Shown in pieces: positions 36,123-45,617 of a stretch of 64,000 bases of DNA; the first letter of the stretch is position 1; each line of letters begins with the position of its first letter. The position numbers and the translations under genes are program-made. The stretch is taken from contig JACKNH010000005.1 in NCBI GenBank assembly GCA_024234975.1, positions 320,341 to 384,340 on the forward strand. Direction: 5' to 3'. The stretch comes from Gammaproteobacteria bacterium (GTDB lineage: Bacteria > Pseudomonadota > Gammaproteobacteria > Ga0077536). Under the pieces are notes generated by a model. That model saw only the letters and a list, made by a program, of their open reading frames with translations, was not told the origin of the DNA and did no database searches.

Positions 36123-37291
36123 GGTGCGGGCGCCTCTACAGGCTCAAGACATTCGCGATAGAGCGCAAGCGTCAGGGCATCGACATGTTGCTGGCTGAAC
36201 AATTGCGCCACACGGGCCTGCAGGTTGGCCGCCAGCGTGTCCCGCCGTGCGCCATCTGCCAACAGCAGGCCAATCGCATCGGCCAGCGCCGCGGGTGATC
36301 GCGGCGCGACCAGCAGACCGTGATTCTCATCAATGATGACATCGCGACAGCCACTCACATCGCTGGCGATCACCGCGCGACGGGCCGCGCCGGCTTCCAG
36401 CAGGATCTTCGGAATACCTTCGCCACCGTGGGTGGGCAGAACCACCAGCGTGGCCGATGCCAATGTCTCGGCCATGTCTTCGCGATAGCCCCAGTATTCG
36501 ATGCCGTCGCTGACAAGGCGGGCGATTTCATCGGCAGTCAGTACGGTAGGGTTGCCGCTATCGGGGCTGCCGCAGATGGCAAACCGCGCGGTCACGCCGC
36601 GCGCGCGCAACAGACCTGCCGCCGCGGCGAAATCCATGACGCCCTTGTTGCGGTTGATGCGGGCGGCAAGCAGGACGATCGGCACGTCGGCAGGTCGCGG
36701 CGCGTGGCGACAGGCATCCACGTCTACGCCAGCACCGGGAATCAGCCGGAGATGTTCGCGGTCGGCGAGCTTGTGGGCCAGCAGGGTGCGGGCATCGTCT
36801 TCGGTCTGCACGATGGAGAATGTGCGATCACCGCGTAACGTTATACGAAGCAGTACAACTGCGGCACGTCGCAACAGTCTTCGCCCACCACCATTGCCGA
36901 TGAACATGTGGCCAAGGCCCGCGTAGGCGTTGATGATGGCTGGCACTCCGCAGAACCGCGCGGCGATCGTGCCCAGCAGTACCGGTTTCAAAGCGACGTG
37001 ATGCACGATGTCCGGGCGAACCTTGCGGTAGATCCGGCACAAAGCCATGAGCGCCTGCAGATCACGCCACGGTTGACGCAAACGGCGCGGAATGTCGACG
37101 TCGATCAAGCTGATTCCAGCGGCTTTGATATGCGCTGCGTACTGGCGCGAGCGGGTCGCGACGTGGACTTCGTAGCCCGCCTTGACCGCAGCTTCGGCCA
37201 GCGCCAGGCGGTGAGTACGGAAATACCAGTCCTCGGTGACGACAAACAACAGCCGCCGACCGGGTGCCGGAACGGTCGTGCCGTCAGTCAT
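36119..37291 (-). CDS. glycosyltransferase, family 4 type
   Basis: A 390-residue GT-B glycosyltransferase. N-domain LLFVVTEDWYFRTHRLALAEAAVKAGYEVHVATR and IVHHVALKPVLLGTIAARFCGVPAIINAYAGLGHMF, C-domain IVLLAARINRNKGVMDFAAA and VLPTHGGEGIPKILLEAGAARRAVIASD, where the E-x7-E motif is visible. It probably adds a sugar to the lipid-linked glycan on the cytoplasmic face. It overlaps the amidotransferase by eight bases and the epimerase by four. Confidence 0.88.
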   Translation of the reverse strand: MTDGTTVPAPGRRLLFVVTEDWYFRTHRLALAEAAVKAGYEVHVATRSRQYAAHIKAAGISLIDVDIPRRLRQPWRDLQALMALCRIYRKVRPDIVHHVALKPVLLGTIAARFCGVPAIINAYAGLGHMFIGNGGGRRLLRRAAVVLLRITLRGDRTFSIVQTEDDARTLLAHKLADREHLRLIPGAGVDVDACRHAPRPADVPIVLLAARINRNKGVMDFAAAAGLLRARGVTARFAICGSPDSGNPTVLTADEIARLVSDGIEYWGYREDMAETLASATLVVLPTHGGEGIPKILLEAGAARRAVIASDVSGCRDVIIDENHGLLVAPRSPAALADAIGLLLADGARRDTLAANLQARVAQLFSQQHVDALTLALYRECLEPVEAPAP

Positions 37292-39224
37292 CGTCGCAGG
37301 GATAACGTTGCAGCCAGTCCTGCAACATCAGCACGTTCCACAGCGGGTAGGCCCAGTTCTCGCCCGCCTGGTGCGCATCCCAGCGCTGGTGCACGACAGC
37401 AGAATCCAGCAGGCCCTGGGATTGCAGGTGGCGGCGATCCAGCAATGTCTCGGCCCAGTCGCGCAGGCCGTTGCGCAGCCAGATGTCTATCGGTACGCCG
37501 AAGCCCATCTTGGGTCGCTCGGTCAGCGGCGGCGGTACGTACTGCGCGAGGATCTGGCGTAAAGCAAGTTTGCCGCGGCCGTTTCGCAGCTTGATTTCCT
37601 GCGGCAGTCGCCATGCATATTCGACCACGCGATGGTCGAGCAGCGGGACGCGCGCTTCCAGGCTGACGGCCATGCTGGCGCGGTCAACCTTGGTCAGTAT
37701 GTCATCCGGCAGATAGGTCACCGTATCAATGTACTGCATGCGATCGATGAAATCGGGAATGCGGGATATCAATGATCGGTCCCACAGTACGCCCTTGGGC
37801 TCATGGCCACCGTTCACCATGGCATCGGGCGCCTGCCAGTGACTCAGCATCTGGATGTACATGTCATCGGGGCCGCTGCGATCAAAACTCCGCGCGACCT
37901 TGTGCACCTTGTAACCGGCCTGGCTCGGCCGCCACTTGCGTGGTACGAGGCCGAACAGCCTGTCCCACAGCGCTTCCGGTGTGGCCAGCAGTGCGCGGCT
38001 CAACCCTCGACGGGCAAATGCCGGTAGCACTGTGGCACGCCGCCACAACCGGGCGCCATCGACGTAGCGTGTGTAGCCGGTGAACAGTTCATCACCACCG
38101 TCGCCCGACAGCACGACGGTCACATGGCGACGGGTCATCTCGCTGACCAGATAAGTGGGGATCTGCGAGGAATCGCTGAACGGTTCGTCATACCATTCGG
38201 TGAGCCGGGGGATGATTTCCTGCGCATGGGCGGTGTCGACATAGAGTTCGTGGTGCTCGGTGCCGAGGTGACGGGCTATGTCGCGCGCATACGGCGCTTC
38301 GTCGAAACCGGCTTCATTGAAACCGATGGTGAATGTCTTCACCGGCCGGCTGCTGGAGGCCTGCATCAATGCGGTGACCAGCGTCGAATCAATGCCACCT
38401 GACAGCAATGCGCCCAACGGTACATCGGCCACCATGTGGCGGCTGACCGAATCCAGCAATAACGAATGCAGTTCCTCGAGGCCGCGATCCTGGAATGCGC
38501 CGCGGGCAGCGGTGCCGGTGGCAACGGCGTCGGCCAGATCCCAGTAACGTTCAACCAGCACCGTACCGCCGGACCGGTAGCGCAGCAACGTGCCGGGTTC
38601 GAGCTTGAATGTGTCCTGGTAAATCGAATGCGGCCCGGTGATGTAGCCGTGCCGGAGAAACGTGGCGACCGCATCACGATTCAGACGCGGACGGAAGCCT
38701 GGATGGTTGCGCAATGCCTTGAGTTCGGATGCAAAGCTGAACAGCCGCCCCTGCAAAGACCAATACAGCGGCTTGATGCCCAGGCGGTCCCGAATCAAGG
38801 TGAGTTCGCGGGTTTCCCGATCCCACAGCGCGATGGCGAACATGCCATGCAGGCGGGCCAACGTCGCGGTGATGCCGTGGCGGGCGAAATATTCGAGGAT
38901 GACTTCGGTATCGGAGGTGCTGCGCGGCTGATAGCCGCCCGCGATCAATTCCGCCCGGAGTTCGGCGTGGTTGTATATCTCACCGTTGTACGCGATGACC
39001 AGGCGGCCATCGGCCGACACCATCGGCTGATGACCGGCGGGGGAGAGGTCCAGAATGGACAATCGACGATGACCAAGCGCGACGTGTGCGTCTTCATCGA
39101 CCCAGCTGCCCGCATCATCCGGGCCACGGTAGCGGATGCTGTCGCGCATTGCCGAGACGATCACCTCGGCGCGACCGTGCTCATTAAAAAAATCCGGACT
39201 CAGAAAACCGGCGATGCCACACAT
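37284..39224 (-). CDS. asnB: glutamine-hydrolysing asparagine synthase-type amidotransferase
   Basis: 646 residues. An N-terminal glutaminase domain with Cys2 (MCGIAGFL) and HRRLSILDLS, YNGEIYNH, then the synthase ATP-pyrophosphatase domain with LSGGIDSTLVTALMQ and LSGDGGDELFTGY. In surface-glycan loci such enzymes (for example WbpS of Pseudomonas O-antigen) amidate sugar uronic acids; that is likely here, though true asparagine synthesis cannot be excluded. It has no GPAH module, unlike the fused paralogue at 57752. Confidence 0.9.
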   Translation of the reverse strand: MCGIAGFLSPDFFNEHGRAEVIVSAMRDSIRYRGPDDAGSWVDEDAHVALGHRRLSILDLSPAGHQPMVSADGRLVIAYNGEIYNHAELRAELIAGGYQPRSTSDTEVILEYFARHGITATLARLHGMFAIALWDRETRELTLIRDRLGIKPLYWSLQGRLFSFASELKALRNHPGFRPRLNRDAVATFLRHGYITGPHSIYQDTFKLEPGTLLRYRSGGTVLVERYWDLADAVATGTAARGAFQDRGLEELHSLLLDSVSRHMVADVPLGALLSGGIDSTLVTALMQASSSRPVKTFTIGFNEAGFDEAPYARDIARHLGTEHHELYVDTAHAQEIIPRLTEWYDEPFSDSSQIPTYLVSEMTRRHVTVVLSGDGGDELFTGYTRYVDGARLWRRATVLPAFARRGLSRALLATPEALWDRLFGLVPRKWRPSQAGYKVHKVARSFDRSGPDDMYIQMLSHWQAPDAMVNGGHEPKGVLWDRSLISRIPDFIDRMQYIDTVTYLPDDILTKVDRASMAVSLEARVPLLDHRVVEYAWRLPQEIKLRNGRGKLALRQILAQYVPPPLTERPKMGFGVPIDIWLRNGLRDWAETLLDRRHLQSQGLLDSAVVHQRWDAHQAGENWAYPLWNVLMLQDWLQRYPCDDD

Positions 39225-39554
39225 GATATTGGCGCTTGAGTATATTCGCGAAGCTATGGCTTCGAAGTGAAATTCAGATCATTCCGGTCAATGATACAAT
39301 GAACCTCCGACACGAGGGGTGGTGAACTTCTTCTGCAGTAGATCGCAGCATGAGAACACGGGGCAAAAGATGTTCAGCGACAATCGACTGGAACATTGTC
39401 GGCATTGCTCGCGCAAAGACCAGGCGAGGCGATGAAATTTCCGGCGCCAGAGCGATGCATACAGGGTATCGGGATTCTGCTGAACCTCATGGCGACCATC
39501 GATAAAGTCACTGGTGGTTCGGACAGCTTAGGGACACAAGGAGAATAAAGAGTC
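39225..39554. other. 330-base divergent intergenic region
   Basis: Holds a small hairpin (CGAAGC-TATG-GCTTCG, 39248-39263) and a plus-strand TACAAT (39295-39300) with TTCAGA 16 bases upstream (39273-39278), a possible promoter giving a leader of about 250 bases for the gene at 39555. A strong AAGGAG (39539-39544) precedes that GTG start. A TATACT on the minus strand near 39240 could serve asnB. No convincing gene. Confidence 0.45.
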
Positions 39555-40460
39555 GTGACCGTAGAACGCATTGATTTTTCCATGTTGCCGCCAGCTACCT
39601 TACGCAAGCTTGTCGAATCCGCGGCGTCTGCCCACGGCGGAATCCTGGAGGTAGGGCCTTATGTCGGTGGGTCAACGGTTGCGCTTGCGATGGGTAACCG
39701 GGGGCGCGTACGCCATGCAGCCATCGAAATCGGCGGCAGGTATATGGAACACCCGACCGTGCCGTCAGAGGATATCGTCGCTGACTGGCAACGAAACGTT
39801 GAGCGCTTCAATTTCTCCGATGCAGTCAGGCTTATCCCCGGCTCCAGCTATCGGTACTCGGTCCGACGCGATGCTGTGCTTCACACGGGCAAAATTGGCC
39901 TGTTGTTCGTAGATGCTGACGGCAACATAGAAGGGACATTGCGCGCCTTTGCTCCCTACCTGCTGCCTGATGCCATTCTTGTGATAGACGATTACATTAC
40001 CGACGCTGCGGCGCCCAAAGCGGCCAAGGTCAGGCCATTCATCGACGCCGCAATCTCGCAGAAGCTGGTCACCGAAAATGAGGTGATCGTAGGAACATGG
40101 TTTGGTGCGCTCAATGGTGAAGCGGCGCGTGAGCATCTGCAACGCCTGCCGCCATTCGTACCGGATCAAGACAATTGCTATATGGCGTATATCGAATCCT
40201 ATTGCCCCGCAGACACACTGGATGCGCCGACGCGCTCGCGTCTATGTGTGTTCGAGGACGGCTTGCCCCTGGGGCCTGCTCACTCAATGCACGCCGATAT
40301 CCGTGAATCCGGGAGTGGGCGATTCTCGCATTGGGACGGTGGCGCGACCGGGCTCTCCTGCCTGTTTTTTTCCAGTTCGGACAATAGCAATCCCAATACC
40401 AATGGCCGCCGTTACATAGTTGATATGGGGCATGGCCCGATCGACCTGCGCCTGCTTTAG
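39555..40460 (+). CDS. CmcI-like methyltransferase with C-terminal GPAH module
   Basis: 301 residues. Residues 1-220 resemble class I methyltransferases of the CmcI/Methyltransf_24 type: ILEVGPYVGGSTVALAMG is motif I, LLFVDADGN and ILVIDDYIT follow, and GTWFG is shared with the two related proteins at 41808 and 57752. Residues 225-292 are the recurring module (LGPAHSMHADIR, GSGRFSHW, FSSSDNSNPNTNGRRY). Soluble and cytosolic. GTG start after AAGGAG. Target unknown; the locus suggests a sugar or glycan intermediate. Confidence 0.75.
   Translation: MTVERIDFSMLPPATLRKLVESAASAHGGILEVGPYVGGSTVALAMGNRGRVRHAAIEIGGRYMEHPTVPSEDIVADWQRNVERFNFSDAVRLIPGSSYRYSVRRDAVLHTGKIGLLFVDADGNIEGTLRAFAPYLLPDAILVIDDYITDAAAPKAAKVRPFIDAAISQKLVTENEVIVGTWFGALNGEAAREHLQRLPPFVPDQDNCYMAYIESYCPADTLDAPTRSRLCVFEDGLPLGPAHSMHADIRESGSGRFSHWDGGATGLSCLFFSSSDNSNPNTNGRRYIVDMGHGPIDLRLL
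40227..40430 (+). repeat. GPAH module, copy 1
   Basis: Residues 225-292 of the methyltransferase at 39555. Full consensus: LGPAHSMHADIR, GRFSHW, SSSDNSNPNTNGRRY. Confidence 0.85.
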
Positions 40461-40584
40461 CAGATTTGCGCGAACGCGTCGTTGCCAGTCGCTTCCCGGT
40501 GCGCTATTCGCCGCACCTTGGCGGATTGGCATCGCTGGTTCGCTACTCGGAAGGGGGGCAATCAGAACGACTTCGTGGAGAACT

Positions 40585-41208
40585 TCAAGGTAACCCGGTT
40601 GGCTCGAGGTTTTCGGCGGGCGGAGCATCTGGCAGCCAGACGTATTCCGGCGTTCCCAACTCTGCGTTTTGCATGACTTCGACATGAAAGCCAGGGGGGG
40701 GCTGGTCGTAGGGGACAGCTTTCGGCGTCGGTACCACTTCAACGTAGCCCATCTGGTCGTTATAAATCGCGACAGTTTCGTTCGCGCCCTCGCCACTGTC
40801 ACCATCGCTTCCCACAATCGCACTGATGGCGGACGCAGCTGAAGGCAGCATTGGGCGGGCATCGGCGGTTGCCGGTGATACCTGGTCGAAGACATACAGC
40901 TGATAGGCCCCTTCCGGCGTTTGCGCCAGGATGTAGTTGATGGGGCCGAGTAATTTCTTGATGGCCTTGTCGAGCGGAGCGTTGCTGACCTTACCGGAGA
41001 GCAGCATGTCGCCTGCCTCCGGGGTCATCAATGCAATAGGCAGATGGTGTGTTCTGTCGAGATGCTCCAGGACCGTGGTCAGTGTCTGGTTTTCGAAATC
41101 CAGCGATATCGACTCCTCGCCGGCCGCCGTACCTGTAACGAACACAGTGAGCAGTGACAACAGCAAACGCGCTGAGCGGCGCGCGGCGAACAGTAGCTGA
41201 TCCATCAT
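40585..41208 (-). CDS. exported protein with STN (secretin/TonB short N-terminal)-like domain
   Basis: 207 residues with an N-terminal signal peptide (LLLSLLTVFVTGTAAGEE). Residues about 33-100 follow the STN pattern: ISLDFENQTLTTVLEHLDR, then SGKVSNAPLDKAIKKLL and a final strand. STN domains are periplasmic docking domains of secretins, TonB receptors and FecR-type signalling. The C-terminal half is low-complexity and Pro/Glu-rich with no TM segment or secretin core, so this is a free-standing domain. It lies directly downstream of the small exported protein at 41242. Function unknown. Confidence 0.6.
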   Translation of the reverse strand: MMDQLLFAARRSARLLLSLLTVFVTGTAAGEESISLDFENQTLTTVLEHLDRTHHLPIALMTPEAGDMLLSGKVSNAPLDKAIKKLLGPINYILAQTPEGAYQLYVFDQVSPATADARPMLPSAASAISAIVGSDGDSGEGANETVAIYNDQMGYVEVVPTPKAVPYDQPPPGFHVEVMQNAELGTPEYVWLPDAPPAENLEPTGLP

Positions 41209-41241
41209 CGGATGCGGGGAACCGCTGGGGCGACCCTGGTG

Positions 41242-41595
41242 TTATTCCAACTCGACGCGATAAATCAACGGTACGCCGCCACCGAAGTTATTGGTACAGC
41301 CGCTCAGGCCGACGCCCACCTTTTTGCCAGTCGCGTACGCGGTGTAGATTGCCGCAATCATGTACTTGCTGGTCGGCAGCGAGGTGTCCAGGTAAGCGTA
41401 GGAATTGGCGACGTCACCGCCTGCGCAGCCTTCAGTATTGGTAAATGACGGTGTGTACTGAATGACAGTGGCATTGCCGTACTGGTATACGAGCGTGATG
41501 GTGCGGTTTCGCGGAACCTGAGACGAGCCGCTCGCAATAACGGGTATGACCAGAGACGCAATGGCGAATATATGAAGTACGCGGCGCAAGGACAT
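41242..41595 (-). CDS. small exported protein of unknown function
   Basis: About 117 residues from ATG 41595, preceded by GAGGA at seven bases; a TTG two codons upstream is less likely. Signal peptide RRVLHIFAIASLVIPVIASG. The mature part has two Cys (EGCAGGDVAN and LSGCTNNFGG) that could form a disulfide, Tyr/Thr-rich beta-strand character, and no motif I can name. 33 bases upstream of the STN-like gene, same strand, probably co-transcribed. Both sit between two oppositely oriented methyltransferase-module genes. Confidence 0.65.
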   Translation of the reverse strand: MSLRRVLHIFAIASLVIPVIASGSSQVPRNRTITLVYQYGNATVIQYTPSFTNTEGCAGGDVANSYAYLDTSLPTSKYMIAAIYTAYATGKKVGVGLSGCTNNFGGGVPLIYRVELE

Positions 41596-41807
41596 ATTCA
41601 ATTCCTCAAAAATGTGTGAGCTGACGAAATTTCCGCTTGTTATACCATAGGCGGCAAGCGGAACCTATAGCGGCCGACGCCCCCTTCCGGGCATTCTCGC
41701 CATTGCGGGAATTCGTCACAAACGTCTGATGGGAGGTCCCCCGGGCGGGGGAGCCACAGGGCTGCCACCGCACGCCCAGCGGGTGCGGCTTGTGGTGCAA
41801 CATTCAA

Positions 41808-42725
41808 TCACATATCTGCCAGCGAGACCCTGCCCTGACCCAGGTCCACCTCGTAGTGAAGTCCGTTACTCCGCGGGTCGGAGTTATCGCTTGCCGAGAA
41901 ATACAGGCAGCTGGTTGAGTCAATGGCGGCGCGCCAGTGCGAAAAACGGCCTTCGCCGCGCTCGCGGATATCCGCGTGCATGCAATGGGCCGGCCCGAGT
42001 TCCCGGCCATCCTCAAATAACCTGAGCCTGGAACGGGACCCATCATCGAGGTAGTCCGCCAGTTCCACCATTCCGAAATGCGCCATGTAGGCATGGCCCG
42101 AATCATGTATGTAGGGTGAAACATTTCTTAACGCAGCCAGACCGCTCGGCCCGTTTATCCGGCCAAACCAGGTTCCGCCAAGCAGCCCCTCTGCGACCAG
42201 ATGACCCTGTGCCAGTTGTGAGTCCACCCAGCTTTTGACCAGCGCTTGCTTGTTTGGCGCCCCGGGAGAGTCATAGTCGTCGATTGCCAGGATGCAGTTT
42301 TCGGTGAACCAGGGCGAAAAGGCACGAATACACGGAGCAACGTGACCATCTGCATCAACAAAAAACAGCCCGATACGGCCGCAGTGCGCAAGCGCCGCAT
42401 CGCGTACTTCACGACGATAACTGGCACCCTGAAACAATTCGGCGGCGCCCGCGCAACCGAAACGTTCGAGATTACGGTGCCAGTCGGCGATGATGTCTGT
42501 AGATGGAATCGAGGGGTGATCGATATAGCTGCCGCCGACTTCGATTACCGAGTGGGGGACGCGCCCCGCATTTCCCGACGCGATGGCAATCGTGGAGCCA
42601 CCAACATACGGTCCGAGTTCCAGTATTCCTCCGTCACAGGTGTGTGCTAGTTCGTATAATCGGTTCAATGCACGTACATCAAGCATGGAAATCTGATCGA
42701 TTGCGGAAAAATCTGGCGGAACCAT
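41808..42725 (-). CDS. CmcI-like methyltransferase with C-terminal GPAH module (paralogue of 39555)
   Basis: About 305 residues from ATG 42725; a GTG at 42785 would add 20 residues but lacks a ribosome site. Same layout as the protein at 39555: ILELGPYVGGSTIAIASG, LFFVDADGH, ILAIDDYDS, GTWFGRING, then the module (ELGPAHCMHADIR, GEGRFSHW, FSASDNSDPRSNG). Clear paralogues in opposite orientation, about 1.3 kb apart, with two small exported proteins between. Substrate unknown. Confidence 0.75.
   Translation of the reverse strand: MVPPDFSAIDQISMLDVRALNRLYELAHTCDGGILELGPYVGGSTIAIASGNAGRVPHSVIEVGGSYIDHPSIPSTDIIADWHRNLERFGCAGAAELFQGASYRREVRDAALAHCGRIGLFFVDADGHVAPCIRAFSPWFTENCILAIDDYDSPGAPNKQALVKSWVDSQLAQGHLVAEGLLGGTWFGRINGPSGLAALRNVSPYIHDSGHAYMAHFGMVELADYLDDGSRSRLRLFEDGRELGPAHCMHADIRERGEGRFSHWRAAIDSTSCLYFSASDNSDPRSNGLHYEVDLGQGRVSLADM
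41841..42035 (-). repeat. GPAH module, copy 2
   Basis: C-terminus of the methyltransferase at 41808. Motifs ELGPAHCMHADIR, GRFSHW, SASDNSDPRSNGLHY. Confidence 0.85.
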
Positions 42726-42927
42726 CTGTGAGCCTACCCCTGCCTTTGATTGCGCGTCGTTGCCTTGAGTCGGCGATCGTATCACGCATCAATATTGTGA
42801 CAGAACGATCCACTGAACGACTGCCGGCAGTTCACCGGGCAATTGCCGGGGTTTCATCGCTGCAAAGCACGGAATCAGCGTTTGCGCAGTTGTCGATGAG
42901 CAATACCAGCGCGAAGGATTCCGGCGG

Positions 42928-45600
42928 ATGAACATCATGCTGATGGCACGCAGCCTCAATCGCGGTGGAGCGGAGCGCCAGCTTGTGATGCTGGCCAATA
43001 CGCTCGCCGACGAAGGGAACGAAGTGCACGTCGTGTGCTGGTATGGCGGGGGCGAGTTGGAACTCGATCTGCATCCTGCCATCGACCTGCACACCGCTGA
43101 CAAGTCAGGACGGTACGCCAATGTAGCTTTCGTAAAGCGGCTGCTGAATCTGGTTGACGGCCTGCAACCAGATTGCCTCTATTCGTTCATGGAGGTTCCC
43201 AATGTCATTGCCGCGCTCATCGGTTACCTGCGCCCCGGGTTACCGCTGCTATGGGGAATCCGGTCGTCCAACATGGACTGGTCTCGATACAACTGGTTGG
43301 CAGGGCTCGGTTTCATGGCCTCCTGCGCAGTCGTCGACCGTGCCGATGGAATCATCGCAAATTCCTGTAGCGGCGCGATCCACTACCGCAGACTGGGATT
43401 TCCGGCGGATCGAATCCATGTCGTGGCCAATGGTATCGACACCGATCGATTCCGGCCGCGGCCGGCAGCTGGAAGACGCTTGCGTCAGTGCCTGGGACTT
43501 GCCCCGGATGTCCCGTTGATTTTGTTGCCAGGGCGTCTGGATCCGATGAAGGGACACTCGGTGTTCCTGCGGGCGGCGGCCATGGTCGCCACCGAATATC
43601 CCGCGGCCAGGTACGTAATTCTCGGCGCCGATGTCACGGGCATGCGGCCGGATCTCGAGAACCTGTGTGCTGCTCTGGGCATCGCTGACCGGGTGCTCTG
43701 CCTGCACGCCCGCGCGCGGCCGGAATACTGGTATGCCGCCGCCGACATCGTGGTATCAGCGAGCCTGTTCGGCGAAGGATTTCCCAACGTGCTGGCGGAA
43801 GCGATGGCGTGCGGCACGCCCTGTGTTGCCACCGATGCCGGCGACAGCGCGCAGGTACTCGGCGGCTACGGCGAAGTAGTACGGGTCGATGATGTCGGCG
43901 ACCTTGCTGCGGCCATCATACGTAACCTGCGCTCACCCATGAGCGAACAGCGGCGCGTGGCAATGACAGCCACGGTCGCGGCGAGATTTTCCCTTGCTGA
44001 CCTGAGTCGGCGGACGCAGTCGATCCTGCTGTCCTTGCCAGCCACCCGTCGTTGCGGCCCGGCGGATGACGCTGGTTGGCGGATTGCCTGGGTGATGGCG
44101 AAAATGGGCGGCCGATTGCTCGCATATCTGATCCGGCGAAGTTGCCGGTGGGCGATTGGCTGGACGCGTGGCATCACCGGTGTGTTTCAGCGCCTGAAAA
44201 GGGTCGTTTCACGCGCGCTGCCGTTGCCGGTCCGACAGCATCTGCGAACGCTTGTCGATCGCTTCAGCCATGACGCTGCAACTTCGGCGCAGGTTCACAT
44301 GGCCGTTGCTATCGATGCGCTGCGGCCACCGGAATTCTACGTGCCCGGTAATCTGGTTGTGGTCAATAACGCCCTGGCCTGGGGTGGCGTGGAGCGCCAG
44401 GTTGTGAACGTCTTGCGCGGCATTGCGACGCGACCCGATTTCAGCGTGGCATTGCTGACGCTGCGCCTGCATGCCGGAGAAGATTACCGCTTCTTCGAGC
44501 CGCAGGTTGCGCAGATCGGCATCCACTATGGCGATATCGTTGATATCGAGAAAGCGAACGACCGTCTGGAAATGATATTGGCCCCGGTCGAACTGCAAAA
44601 TGTTGCCGGAACGATCGGCTTCCTGCCGGACGACGTTCAATCCGAGGTTTACCGGTTTCTGGCGGAATTTCTTTGGCGACGTCCACGAGTGGTTCATGCC
44701 TGGCAGGACGCGGCCAGCATTGCCGCCGGATTCGCGGCAGCCATCGCGGGTGTGCCGGTAATTATTCTGTCCGGTCGTAATGTCAGTCCGGTGAACTTCG
44801 CTTATTACCGGCCATACATGCGCGCCGCGTACAGAATATTGTCAAAGCATCCAAACGTTGTGTTGGTCAATAACAGCGAGGCCGGCGCCGCTGACTATGC
44901 GGGCTGGCTCGAGATTGAGCGTGGACGGTTCGTCGTCAAACGCAATGGGATAGACGATTCCGCCATCTGTAGCGTATCGACACAAGCCAGGGATCAGTTA
45001 CGGGAGCGCCTGGGCATCCCCGCAGGTGTGCCCGTCGTCGGTTCCATCTTCCGCTTTTACGACGAGAAGCGGCCGCGACTGTGGATTGCTACGTGTATCG
45101 AAATTGCACGTCGGATGCCCGAGGTTCATTTCGTGGTATTTGGCACCGGTCCGCTCGCGCCGGAGATGCGGCAAGCTGCAGAACGCGCGGGTATCGTCGG
45201 CCAATTGCACCTGCCCGGTACCGAGCAGAATGCATCGCTGGCACTTTCGGTGATGGACGCCTTTCTTTTGACGTCCAGGTTCGAAGGTACCCCGAACGTA
45301 TTGCTGGAGGCGCAACTACTCGGGATACCGGTCGTCACAACCGCCGCCGGAGGGGCTGCCGAAGCCGTGTCGGATGGCTGCACCGGATTCGTCGTCATAC
45401 AGGAGACCGACAAGACGCTCGCTGAGCGCGTGATAACGTGCCTGACCGATGCAGATTTCAGAAGTGGGGCGCGGCGCCAGGGGCCGGCATTCGTCCGGCA
45501 ACGCTTTGGCATGTCACGGATGATCACCGACTGCCTGCGATTATATGGTGTGGATGACGGCCTGCACGGCGTTGCGCCGGCAAACCGGATCGCGACCTGA
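42928..45600 (+). CDS. tandem glycosyltransferase, two GT4-type GT-B units
   Basis: 890 residues with two complete GT-B units. The first (1 to about 375) opens MLMARSLNRGGAERQLVMLAN and holds LILLPGRLDPMKGHSVFLRAA and FGEGFPNVLAEAMACGTPCVATD. The second (about 465-880) opens ALAWGGVERQVVNVLRG and ends with FEGTPNVLLEAQLLGIPVVTT. A basic stretch (about 385-445) joins them. It could add two sugars in turn. The second unit resembles the GT of the 995-residue fusion at 51734 (SGRN, NNSEAG segments). No module. Confidence 0.85.
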   Translation: MNIMLMARSLNRGGAERQLVMLANTLADEGNEVHVVCWYGGGELELDLHPAIDLHTADKSGRYANVAFVKRLLNLVDGLQPDCLYSFMEVPNVIAALIGYLRPGLPLLWGIRSSNMDWSRYNWLAGLGFMASCAVVDRADGIIANSCSGAIHYRRLGFPADRIHVVANGIDTDRFRPRPAAGRRLRQCLGLAPDVPLILLPGRLDPMKGHSVFLRAAAMVATEYPAARYVILGADVTGMRPDLENLCAALGIADRVLCLHARARPEYWYAAADIVVSASLFGEGFPNVLAEAMACGTPCVATDAGDSAQVLGGYGEVVRVDDVGDLAAAIIRNLRSPMSEQRRVAMTATVAARFSLADLSRRTQSILLSLPATRRCGPADDAGWRIAWVMAKMGGRLLAYLIRRSCRWAIGWTRGITGVFQRLKRVVSRALPLPVRQHLRTLVDRFSHDAATSAQVHMAVAIDALRPPEFYVPGNLVVVNNALAWGGVERQVVNVLRGIATRPDFSVALLTLRLHAGEDYRFFEPQVAQIGIHYGDIVDIEKANDRLEMILAPVELQNVAGTIGFLPDDVQSEVYRFLAEFLWRRPRVVHAWQDAASIAAGFAAAIAGVPVIILSGRNVSPVNFAYYRPYMRAAYRILSKHPNVVLVNNSEAGAADYAGWLEIERGRFVVKRNGIDDSAICSVSTQARDQLRERLGIPAGVPVVGSIFRFYDEKRPRLWIATCIEIARRMPEVHFVVFGTGPLAPEMRQAAERAGIVGQLHLPGTEQNASLALSVMDAFLLTSRFEGTPNVLLEAQLLGIPVVTTAAGGAAEAVSDGCTGFVVIQETDKTLAERVITCLTDADFRSGARRQGPAFVRQRFGMSRMITDCLRLYGVDDGLHGVAPANRIAT

Positions 45601-45617
45601 TTCGGGTTCCGCCTTGG

